DNA of 8,551 bases from Legionellales bacterium. GTDB taxonomy: Bacteria; Pseudomonadota; Gammaproteobacteria; PIVX01. The stretch is from contig JABSQI010000055.1 of NCBI GenBank assembly GCA_013215905.1, positions 1 through 8,551 on the forward strand, written 5' to 3'. Position 1 is the first letter of the stretch. Every line of letters begins with the position of its first letter. Positions 1 through 4,522 of this stretch are shown in pieces. Below the pieces are notes generated by a model, which was not told where the DNA came from, did no database searches, and saw only the letters and a list, made by a program, of their open reading frames with translations. Both the position numbers and the translations under genes were made by a program.

Positions 1-20
1 ATCTTTTTTTGATCTTGCAT
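1..20 (-). CDS. start of next minus-strand gene (partial)
   Basis: An ATG on the minus strand at 20-18 opens a frame (Met-Gln-Asp-Gln-Lys-Lys) that runs off the left edge. It begins 5 nt after the stop codon of the preceding minus-strand gene, which matches the tight packing of this operon. Only six codons are visible, so no function can be given and the call rests on spacing alone. Confidence 0.35.
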
Positions 21-25
21 CTAAA

Positions 26-496
26 CTAGCTAGGGATTTGGATCTTAACAGCCTCTTCAACGGGCTCTTCTTTCTCTGCTTTTGGTTTAATACTAACCAC
101 TTTTTTGTTTGATACACTCTTTTTGTTTATTAGATTAATCTCTATTCTATATCCTTCTTTATCAGGTTTAAATAATAATTCACTATGGATAATATTTTGA
201 TTATTCATAATAGGTTTTCCTAGAAAGGTCTTCTTCTTAAGTCTTGCTACTACTCCATTGAATTGTTTTTCTTCTATATCTAATAGTTCCCTGGTTTCTT
301 TACGCATATCAGTACTAAGTATAAACTTAGCTCTCTTTTCTGCAGGGAGTGCTTCATACTCATGATTCAGTCTTACTAATTCAGCTAAAACCTCGCGTTC
401 TTGTGGAGTAAGCTCCAGCATGAAGTTTAGAAACGCGAGGATTTGTCTGTAGATTTTGCTGTCATTCGTTGGTAACGATATGATTTTTTTAATCAT
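26..496 (-). CDS. putative winged-helix DNA-binding protein, 156 aa
   Basis: I do not recognise this to family level, but it has the look of a winged-helix DNA-binding protein. After about 28 N-terminal residues comes a helix starting LTPQEREVLAELVRLN (29-44). A helix-turn-helix-like segment at about 64-90 contains RKETRELLDIEEKQFNGVVA and ends in a basic RLKKK patch, and a beta-rich wing lies at about 96-122. The tail (123-156) is Lys/Glu-rich and probably disordered. Its ATG overlaps the stop of the upstream gene as ATGA (493-496), so the start is well supported and translation is probably coupled. It is the last complete gene of the minus-strand operon. It may be a regulator or a replication accessory protein; the structural call is inference. 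Confidence 0.75.
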   Translation of the reverse strand: MIKKIISLPTNDSKIYRQILAFLNFMLELTPQEREVLAELVRLNHEYEALPAEKRAKFILSTDMRKETRELLDIEEKQFNGVVARLKKKTFLGKPIMNNQNIIHSELLFKPDKEGYRIEINLINKKSVSNKKVVSIKPKAEKEEPVEEAVKIQIPS

Positions 497-852
497 AAAT
501 CTTTAACTTCTTCTTGTAACTCTTTATCTGTTATTAACATTTTTCCTAAATGAAGCCAGCTCAACATTGCTGTTTGTGTTAAAGAAGATAGTACTGATAG
601 TATAACATTATACTCCATATTTGCAGGATCAATATTATTTGGTCTTGTAAATCTAAATTCTTGAACAGCTTTAGGAGGGTATCCTGCTTCTGACACAATT
701 ACTTCAAATTTCCACCCTTTAAAGTCTTTTTCTTCCACAGGATAACTTTCATATTTGAACTGTACTCCCAATGCTAAAGATTGTTCTGACGCACTTAAAA
801 ATATTGTGGCTAGTATCTCTTTAGCAATTTTTAGTTTTTGTTTAGTTCCCAT
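493..852 (-). CDS. hypothetical protein, 119 aa
   Basis: Unrecognised. It is predicted soluble, mixed alpha/beta: a Lys-rich N-terminal helix (1-20), a central beta-rich part (about 30-70, containing FKGWKFEVIVSEAG and QEFRFTRP), and a C-terminal helical part (82-119) ending in an acidic tail. There is no signal peptide or membrane span. The start shares one base with the stop of the upstream gene (TAATG, 852), and the stop overlaps the next start as ATGA (493-496). It therefore belongs to a co-translated series and was probably kept as a unit with its neighbours. No function is proposed. Confidence 0.7.
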   Translation of the reverse strand: MGTKQKLKIAKEILATIFLSASEQSLALGVQFKYESYPVEEKDFKGWKFEVIVSEAGYPPKAVQEFRFTRPNNIDPANMEYNVILSVLSSLTQTAMLSWLHLGKMLITDKELQEEVKDL

Positions 853-1064
853 TAGTCTATTGTTATTTCTAGTATGAATACTAATTCAGATTTATTATTT
901 ATAAAATACTGAACACTTATTTCTGCTTCATGTGTATGTAGATACTCATCAAACTGTTCTCTTATAAGCAGTTCTTTTTCTATTAAAATATCTAACTCTG
1001 AGTTCTCATATTTATGTACTACGGGCATCTGCAATAAATACTTGAGGAATTGCTCCTCTCTCAC
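852..1064 (-). CDS. hypothetical protein, 58-70 aa
   Basis: Unrecognised small acidic protein. Two starts are possible. ATG at 1064 gives 70 aa but overlaps the upstream gene by 53 nt. ATG at 1028 gives 58 aa (MPVVHKYENSE...) with a 17-nt overlap, closer to the tight packing elsewhere; I slightly prefer 1028. The C-terminus (EISVQYFINNKSELVFILEI) looks like a pair of beta strands and resembles in style the end of the upstream protein, which also finishes in a beta-like QMLISERGAIPQVFIAD. The stop overlaps the next gene by one base (TAATG). Confidence 0.6.
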   Translation of the reverse strand: MREEQFLKYLLQMPVVHKYENSELDILIEKELLIREQFDEYLHTHEAEISVQYFINNKSELVFILEITID

Positions 1065-1239
1065 TTATAAGCATCTGTGCTGTCAGCTCACAATTATACT
1101 TCTTAAGGATCTCATCTATTTCTTTTCCGCATTGCATCCTTATACCTTCTCTTTTCTCCCCAGCTTCTTTTATCATCTGTTCTGGAGACAGCTCCTCTTT
1201 TTTAACCTCAGTAGCCTCTTTTGTTTTTACTTCACTCAT
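1012..1239 (-). CDS. hypothetical charged protein, 75 aa
   Basis: Small Lys/Glu-rich protein. Residues 1-25 are low-complexity and charged; 19-47 form a predicted amphipathic helix (EQMIKEAGEKREGIRMQCGK); and the C-terminus (48-75) carries NCELTAQMLISERG followed by a beta-like end. A helical N-terminal part followed by 'YNCEL' and two short strands is, to my recollection, a common style of small protein in Bacteroidetes phages, but I assign no function. The gene lies 11 nt after the Cys-rich gene. The A-rich segment before the ATG (AAAACTAAAACA) is consistent with A-rich, SD-less initiation. Confidence 0.65.
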   Translation of the reverse strand: MSEVKTKEATEVKKEELSPEQMIKEAGEKREGIRMQCGKEIDEILKKYNCELTAQMLISERGAIPQVFIADARST

Positions 1240-1250
1240 TGTTTTAGTTT

Positions 1251-1430
1251 TTATTTATTTTTTATTTTCCATTTATCCCCATCTGGATGAGGACATCTCT
1301 TTTTCAATAATGCTTTTAAATCCATAAAACATCCACATACTTTGCATTGTCTTGTTTTTGGTTTCCATTGATCGCATTGTTTACAAATCTTTAATTTCTC
1401 TTTTGGTTTTAACCTTGGTCTTTTTATCAC
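1251..1430 (-). CDS. small Cys-rich zinc-ribbon-like protein, GTG start, 59 aa
   Basis: This gene is easy to miss because it starts with GTG. The GTG overlaps the upstream stop as GTGA (1427-1430), and in its own frame a TAG lies two codons upstream, so GTG is the only reasonable start. The 59-aa product is basic and has CKQC (16-19), CKVCGC (29-34) and a later CPHP (46-49). Two CxxC knuckles strongly suggest a single zinc ribbon. The order CxxC - TRQCxxCGCFM - KxxxKKRCPHPDGDKW resembles small zinc-ribbon proteins I associate with phages of gut Bacteroidetes. It could bind nucleic acid or a host protein; no target can be read from the sequence. Confidence 0.75.
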   Translation of the reverse strand: MIKRPRLKPKEKLKICKQCDQWKPKTRQCKVCGCFMDLKALLKKRCPHPDGDKWKIKNK

Positions 1431-1699
1431 GTGCTAAAGATATTCATATTTAACATATACTTACCTCGTGATTCTGTTGTCAATATTAATCTTCTCTTTT
1501 TTAGAGAAGCTATGTGTTTATCTAATGTTACTGGTGCTATTCCTAATTTCCCCATTATATACTGTTTATTTTCCTTATCTGCGTACCAGGTATTTCTCTC
1601 CATATCTGTCTGATTTAAGATATAATATAATACATGATAGGTAGCGTCTTTAGACTTAAGAAGTACGCTCTCTTTTGTATCTAGATAAACTGTTATCAT
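1427..1699 (-). CDS. putative winged-helix regulator or RepL-like protein, 90 aa
   Basis: First gene of the minus-strand operon. The frame extends to an ATG at 1759, but I choose the internal ATG at 1699 (MITVYLDTKES...). The longer start would place the coding region over the direct repeats (1740 on) and over a TAnnTTTG promoter element (1735-1742), and would add an odd Tyr/Cys/Arg leader. In the 90-aa form a helix spans about 18-32 (TYHVLYYILNQ). A helix-turn-helix follows at about 43-68 (NKQYIMGKLGIAPVTLDKHI), with a basic KKRR end and a short wing (LILTTESRGKYML). This fits a small winged-helix repressor or a RepL-like replication protein. The 21-bp repeats just upstream could be its operator or iterons. 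The function is inferred; the fold is fairly convincing. Confidence 0.7.
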   Translation of the reverse strand: MITVYLDTKESVLLKSKDATYHVLYYILNQTDMERNTWYADKENKQYIMGKLGIAPVTLDKHIASLKKRRLILTTESRGKYMLNMNIFST

Positions 1700-1734
1700 T
1701 TTTCGTTTTCTTCGTTTGTAGTTCCAGTACATTG

Positions 1735-1769
1735 CAAATATACAAAGTTTATAGTACAAATATCAAAAA
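1735..1769 (-). promoter_or_regulatory. candidate Bacteroidetes-type promoter of the minus-strand operon
   Basis: Read on the minus strand, TATATTTG (1742-1735) matches the Bacteroidetes -7 box TAnnTTTG, with TTTTTG (1769-1764) 21 nt upstream as a possible -33 element. Initiation near 1728 would leave about a 30-nt leader before the ATG at 1699. The same reading holds another TAnnTTTG, TAAATTTG (1814-1807), so tandem promoters are possible. Confidence 0.4.
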
Positions 1770-1825
1770 TAATATAATACTATACAAATTTTATAGTATG
1801 AATATACAAATTTAATAGTAAGATG
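1740..1825. repeat. three (perhaps four) spaced direct repeats, about 21 bp apart
   Basis: Copies begin ATACAAAGTTTATAGTA at 1740, ATACAAATTTTATAGTA at 1782 and ATACAAATTTAATAGTA at 1804. A degraded version may fill the gap at about 1761. Spacings of 42 (2 x 21) and 22 bp put the copies on one face of the helix. An inverted repeat ATACTAT/ATAGTAT (1777-1783 / 1793-1799) surrounds the second copy. They lie just before the winged-helix gene and could be an operator or origin iterons. Confidence 0.6.
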
Positions 1826-1877
1826 TAAAAGTAAACAAAGTTCTTGCATATGTCAAATATTTTCACTATGTAAGCTT

Positions 1878-1967
1878 ACTGTTACGTTTATGATAGTAGT
1901 AATCATACTAAACATAACAGTTGGACTATTACGTATGTAACAGTAGTAGCCAACCGTTTGTAACAGT
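1878..1967. repeat. GTAACAGT repeats at exact 23-bp spacing plus an inverted copy
   Basis: (A/G)TAACAGT occurs at 1914-1921, 1937-1944 and 1960-1967, exactly 23 bp apart, and inverted as ACTGTTAC at 1878-1885. The inverted copy and the first direct copy form the arms of an imperfect 44-bp hairpin (ACTGTTA ... TAACAGT with GTTTA/TAAAC inside). TGGACT (1922-1927) and AGTCCA (1965-1970) also pair. The arrangement suggests cooperative protein binding. Confidence 0.5.
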
Positions 1968-2032
1968 CCATTTTGAGTTAAGTCCTTTAGTATCAGGACT
2001 CTAGGTTATAAAAGTAATGTGAAAAACTCTTA

Positions 2033-2049
2033 TATAGGTATTACCTATA
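2033..2049. promoter_or_regulatory. 17-bp palindrome, possible operator
   Basis: TATAGGTA (2033-2040), one central T, then TACCTATA (2042-2049): a perfect 8+8 palindrome. TATAGGTA recurs directly at 2046-2053. Such symmetry suits a dimeric repressor; the binding protein is unknown. Confidence 0.4.
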
Positions 2050-2262
2050 GGTAAGAAACTATCTCTTTTAACTATCATACTTCTTTAATTTACAGAATAT
2101 TCTATTTAAATAAGCTATCTCTTTTAACTTCTTAATATAGTTCTTATAAATATTGATCCTATCCTTTTTATTATTTTTCATCCAGGGCTTTCTATTTAAG
2201 TTACAAAATTTCTAGAAAACACCCCCCCCTTCTTTTTTTTATAATTTTTTTGTGGATGTAGA

Positions 2263-2320
2263 GATGGTTACCAACACCATCAACGACCCTCGCTAAAGCT
2301 TGGCGGGGGAACTAGTCCCC
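2263..2320 (+). promoter_or_regulatory. structured 5' leader with competing hairpins
   Basis: GATGGT/ACCATC (2263-2268 / 2276-2281) forms one hairpin. CCTCGC/GCGGGG (2288-2293 / 2303-2308) and GGGGA/TCCCC (2306-2310 / 2316-2320) share bases 2306-2308, so they cannot both form fully. They lie 30-87 nt before the ATG of the next gene and are GC-rich in AT-rich surroundings. This could be a regulatory leader or simply an mRNA-stabilising one. Confidence 0.4.
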
Positions 2321-2335
2321 TGCAATCATTAAATT

Positions 2336-2345
2336 AAAACTTCAA
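2336..2345 (+). promoter_or_regulatory. start-codon-linked element AAAACTTCAA
   Basis: First of six copies on the plus strand: 2336, 3399, 3810, 4043, 6711 and 7797. Each ends exactly 4 nt (first three) or 2 nt (last three) before an ATG. The fixed distance to the start codon points to translation initiation rather than to a promoter. It has no Shine-Dalgarno complementarity. Confidence 0.7.
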
Positions 2346-2349
2346 AATC

Positions 2350-2604
2350 ATGGCACTTTTATCAGACATCAAAGCACAGCACGGAATCACTACGTTAGAC
2401 TTCTTCGCATCTACTAACGAGAGCGGACGTAACGTAGCATCAGACGACGCAACAGGCATCATCTTCATCACAACAGTAGACTTTGACCCTGAGCTTACAG
2501 CTCACGCTTACTTGGCTACAGACGGAGACGATTTCAGCGTGGACGCTGATGAAGTAATCTACTGGGTTACTAACAAGGCAGGGACTGCTAAGTTCTCACT
2601 CTAG
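2350..2604 (+). CDS. small acidic protein, probably very abundant, 84 aa
   Basis: Family not recognised. It is an acidic protein, with about 14 Asp/Glu against 4 Lys/Arg. The N-terminus reads DIKAQHGITTLDFFAST, the centre is beta-like (GIIFITTVDFDP), and the C-terminal half is Asp-rich (TDGDDFSVDADEVIYW). There is no signal peptide or membrane span. Its codon use sets it apart: 27 of 30 codons for Asp, Asn, Tyr, His, Phe and Ile end in C and the only Arg is CGT, whereas neighbours use AAT, GAT, ATA and AGA. Such bias normally marks very highly expressed genes. The ATG is preceded by AAAACTTCAA with a 4-nt gap. It may be an abundant virion or early anti-host protein; it could also be a recent import from a GC-richer genome. 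Function is unknown. Confidence 0.8.
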   Translation: MALLSDIKAQHGITTLDFFASTNESGRNVASDDATGIIFITTVDFDPELTAHAYLATDGDDFSVDADEVIYWVTNKAGTAKFSL

Positions 2605-2629
2605 GAGTGAGGCTTAGGGCCTCGGCCCT
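2595..2629 (+). terminator. tandem hairpins at the end of the acidic-protein gene
   Basis: CTCACT (2595-2600) pairs with AGTGAG (2606-2611), with the stop codon TAG in the loop. AGGGCC (2616-2621) pairs with GGCCCT (2624-2629). There is no T-run after them, so they may stabilise the mRNA 3' end, or start the structured RNA that follows, rather than terminate transcription. Confidence 0.35.
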
Positions 2630-2982
2630 TGTCGCGTGTTACGTGCATACTCTACTATTCGTATTAATTGTTTAACCAGAGTTCTATTACAACTCATAAT
2701 ACTGTGAAGTTATGGATTACATCATTCATAATGGAGTATTAACAGTCCGTACCTGGATTGTTAATCCCAATGCGTAGTCATTACGCATGATTAAAGGCTA
2801 ATTGTTGTGTAACTTTCTTCTGTTACAAACCGTTAGCAACGCTAATCAGCAGTTCTAAGAGGACGTTGATTAGCAAGGCTTATAATTAATTATAGCTTAA
2901 ACTTATTTAACTTGGCTTTGTAGATTGTGCCGATTACATAACACTGAATAGTGGTAATTAAAAACAATCTACACTTCTTAGT

Positions 2983-3090
2983 GGCGTAATCGGATAGATA
3001 GTGGTAAGCAAACTATTGATGATTCTTGATAAAGGTAACTACAGATTATGTGCATAATGTCTGTAGCAGCAGGTTCGAGTCCTTGCCGCC
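2983..3090 (+). other. T-loop-bearing tRNA-like domain within RNA no. 1
   Basis: GGCGTAA (2983-2989) can pair with TTG-C-CGCC (3083-3090, one bulged C), enclosing a strong hairpin (3039-3066) and a tRNA-type T-loop, GGTTCGAGTCC (3072-3082). The T-stem itself is poor (two or three pairs) and no normal D or anticodon arm fits. I call it tRNA-like rather than a tRNA; a divergent or decayed tRNA is the alternative. Confidence 0.3.
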
Positions 3091-3296
3091 CAAAACTTGA
3101 AGTGAGGTTTGACATTACATACTGACTAGTGTGAAATAGAACTGGGGAATGGAGTAATTACCATTTTGGTCACTGTATGGATACATTTAAACGTGTTCCT
3201 CACTTCGAAAAATTATAAGAGAGGGCGGTACCCTTGAAATATAGGAGTAACATAGTTGCTTAAAAAGAAACAATCCTACTCTTATACACATTATAA

Positions 3297-3379
3297 GGCA
3301 ATGCAGCATTCAGGCAATAATCTGAGTGAACTGATAGGAATCTACCAACAGATAATGAGTTCGAATCTCATCTTTGCCT
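3297..3379 (+). other. tRNA-like cloverleaf without a normal anticodon loop
   Basis: Acceptor-like stem GGCAATG/CTTTGCC (3297-3303 / 3372-3378, one T-T mismatch). Second arm ATTCAG/CTGAGT (3308-3313 / 3322-3327). Third arm CTG-A-TAG/CTA-CCAA-CAG (3331-3351). Perfect T-arm ATGAG-TTCGAAT-CTCAT (3355-3371). Length and topology match a tRNA, but there is no 5-bp stem with a 7-nt anticodon loop and no T at position 8. CCA is not encoded. It could be a tRNA mimic at the end of RNA no. 1, a decayed tRNA, or a tRNA that scanners would still call. Confidence 0.4.
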
Positions 3380-3412
3380 CTAATATTAATTATTCACTAA
3401 AACTTCAAAATT

Positions 3413-3697
3413 ATGAAAAAGGGATTCAAAAACTTCATACTGGTGACACTAGTTGTAGCACTGGTAGCAACATTTATTATAACGCTCATAGATTATTTAA
3501 TAGGACCTATTGTACTGTTAGCAGCTGTATCAGTAGTCTTAGGATCTATTTATGTAATCTATATGCAAATAAGAGCTGTACAACAAAAGAAATTAGCAGA
3601 CAAATTAGAGGATCTACGATTAAATCCTCATAAAAAGAATAAGTATAAAAAGAAAGTAAAAACTTACAACGGAATCCTAATGAGATTCTTTGTTTAA
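3413..3697 (+). CDS. small two-TM membrane protein, 94 aa
   Basis: A short basic N-terminus (MKKGFKNF) is followed by two hydrophobic helices at about 8-27 (ILVTLVVALVATFIITLI) and 30-52 (IGPIVLLAAVSVVLGSIYVI), then a Lys-rich cytoplasmic-type tail (58-94) with a short helical QKKLADKLEDLRL. Topology N-in/C-in. Small size, two TMs and a charged tail are compatible with a holin-like or other small phage membrane protein, but no family signature is visible. AAAACTTCAA stands 4 nt before the ATG, supporting this start. A strong terminator follows 41 nt downstream, so it ends a transcription unit that may begin with RNA no. 1. Confidence 0.75.
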   Translation: MKKGFKNFILVTLVVALVATFIITLIDYLIGPIVLLAAVSVVLGSIYVIYMQIRAVQQKKLADKLEDLRLNPHKKNKYKKKVKTYNGILMRFFV

Positions 3698-3708
3698 CTC
3701 GCCAACCA

Positions 3709-3728
3709 GATAGCGGTATAAAGCTATC
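3709..3728 (+). other. hairpin before the terminator
   Basis: GATAGC (3709-3714) pairs perfectly with GCTATC (3723-3728), loop GGTATAAA. It lies between the membrane-protein stop and the terminator; role unknown. Confidence 0.4.
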
Positions 3729-3738
3729 ATTTCTGTCG

Positions 3739-3776
3739 AAAAGAGCTTGATGAAGTATAGTAGTCAAGCTCTTTTA
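3739..3776 (+). terminator. strong intrinsic terminator
   Basis: AAAAGAGCTTGA (3739-3750) is a perfect 12-bp complement of TCAAGCTCTTTT (3764-3775), 13-nt loop, followed by ATTTATTA. The A-rich left arm could also make it work in the other direction. Confidence 0.85.
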
Positions 3777-3823
3777 TTTATTACTTATAGCTTAATATTA
3801 TAAATCTTAAAAACTTCAATATC

Positions 3824-4036
3824 ATGGATGCAGATCAAAATGATAGCTTGGAAAATAGCTATTACGAGCTTATGAAAGCTTATGAGACTGCTAGTATGAT
3901 AATGACTTTTGCATATATCTACGGCAGAAAACCTGCAGACAGAATAGAGCTCAGTTGTTTTGTTACTAGCACCAATAATACTTTTGAGGTTGTTACAGGA
4001 AATCGTAATAACCCAATACTTTGTAATATAAATTAA
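3824..4036 (+). CDS. hypothetical protein, 70 aa
   Basis: Unrecognised small soluble protein. An acidic start (MDADQNDSLENSYYEL) leads into a helix (about 10-34) with Tyr/Met-rich stretches (SMIMTFAYIYG), then a beta-like end (ELSCFVTSTNNTFEVVTG). No signal peptide. AAAACTTCAA lies 4 nt before the ATG. The gene opens a three-gene unit after the terminator at 3776; the next gene begins 18 nt downstream with its own copy of the same element. Confidence 0.7.
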   Translation: MDADQNDSLENSYYELMKAYETASMIMTFAYIYGRKPADRIELSCFVTSTNNTFEVVTGNRNNPILCNIN

Positions 4037-4054
4037 ATCTTAAAAACTTCAAAA

Positions 4055-4522
4055 ATGAAAACAATAATCTTAAAAATCAAAAACAAATGGCCACAAGTAA
4101 TATGTGGTGCAACATTTTCAGTATGGTTCGTATTAATGGTAACTATAATATTAATTCATACTAGTTGTTCTTCTTATAAAGGACAATCATCAACTAGAAT
4201 GTCACCTATGCCAATGAGTGAGAATATCGCTAAACAAATGGAACAGGAGACTATTAAATTAGCAGAAGTAGAATGTGTAGAGGCAAGAGAAATTAACAGT
4301 AATTATTTAACTAAAAACTTCATGAATCTTAATGGGGCTATAAATACTACTGAAGATATGTATGAGTATATGGTATACGATATCGAAAATGGAGCAGTTG
4401 ATCCTAAAATAGGAGAAACATACCTTCATAAGTTAACTCTTGTTAGAGATATGTTGTGGGATGTAATGTATGAGGATTATCTTATACACGAGTCTACACC
4501 TCCAAATGAAGTTAGAAAATGA
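4055..4522 (+). CDS. membrane-anchored protein, 155 aa
   Basis: Unrecognised. A basic N-terminus (MKTIILKIKNKW) precedes one hydrophobic segment at about 15-35 (ICGATFSVWFVLMVTIILI) ending in HTSC38SS. Cys38 resembles a lipoprotein cysteine, but the residue at -3 is His, not the usual Leu/Val/Ile, so a plain signal anchor is equally likely. The rest (40-155) is helical, acidic and presumably periplasmic, including IAKQMEQETIKLAEVE and LTLVRDMLWDVMYEDYLI. The stop overlaps the next start as ATGA (4519-4522), coupling it to a second membrane/exported protein. A lysis-accessory (spanin-like) role is possible but unproven. AAAACTTCAA lies 2 nt before the ATG. Confidence 0.75.
   Translation: MKTIILKIKNKWPQVICGATFSVWFVLMVTIILIHTSCSSYKGQSSTRMSPMPMSENIAKQMEQETIKLAEVECVEAREINSNYLTKNFMNLNGAINTTEDMYEYMVYDIENGAVDPKIGETYLHKLTLVRDMLWDVMYEDYLIHESTPPNEVRK

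Larger units (their letters stand above)
1760..2349. other. gene-free divergent control region
   Basis: No open frame of useful length on either strand. It separates the leftward operon from the rightward genes. From left to right it holds the two repeat families, a hairpin AGTCCT/AGGACT (1981-1986 / 1995-2000), a palindrome centred at 2041, a 15-nt direct repeat (2059-2073 and 2115-2129, CTATCTCTTTTAACT), AT-rich DNA with an eight-C run (2222-2229), and the structured leader of the next gene. I found no convincing plus-strand TAnnTTTG box. It is a plausible regulatory hub or replication origin. Confidence 0.5.
2612..3390 (+). ncRNA. candidate large structured RNA no. 1 (about 780 nt)
   Basis: No convincing ORF, but the plus strand is full of strong helices. 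Examples: TAATACT/AGTATTA (2697-2703 / 2735-2741); ATGCGTA/TACGCAT (2770-2776 / 2782-2788); a 15-bp hairpin with one bulge (2841-2874); GTAGATTGT/ACAATCTAC (2920-2928 / 2964-2972) with nested inner stems; CTACAGA/TCTGTAG (3039-3045 / 3060-3066); CCGCCC/GGGCGG (3086-3091 / 3223-3228), which encloses GAAGTGAGG/CCTCACTTC (3099-3107 / 3198-3206). Two T-loop motifs (TTCGAGT and TTCGAAT) occur, the second in a cloverleaf-like 3' end. Size and style recall GOLLD or ROOL phage RNAs, but I cannot test membership. Strand is inferred from flanking genes and T-loops; ends are approximate. Confidence 0.5.

Noticed and set aside
1042..1290. Plus-strand Phe/Leu-rich open frame.
   Set aside because: It is the reverse of Lys/Glu-rich minus-strand genes and therefore artificially hydrophobic; it lies inside a well-packed minus-strand operon.
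1700..1759. Longer N-terminus for the winged-helix gene from ATG 1759.
   Set aside because: It would cover the direct repeats and the promoter-like box and adds an atypical Cys/Tyr/Arg leader; the start at 1699 fits the domain.
2222..2229. Run of eight C bases followed by T-runs.
   Set aside because: It may be a length-variable homopolymer or a sequencing uncertainty; nothing around it gives it a function.
2712..2777. 21-codon frame MDYIIHNGVLTVRTWIVNPNA.
   Set aside because: It coincides with several strong hairpins of RNA no. 1, has no start element and no context as a gene.
3256..3633. Plus-strand open frame of 125 codons.
   Set aside because: It has a non-ATG start, runs through the tRNA-like end of RNA no. 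1 and overlaps the better supported 3413-3697 membrane protein, which has the AAAACTTCAA start element and two TM helices.
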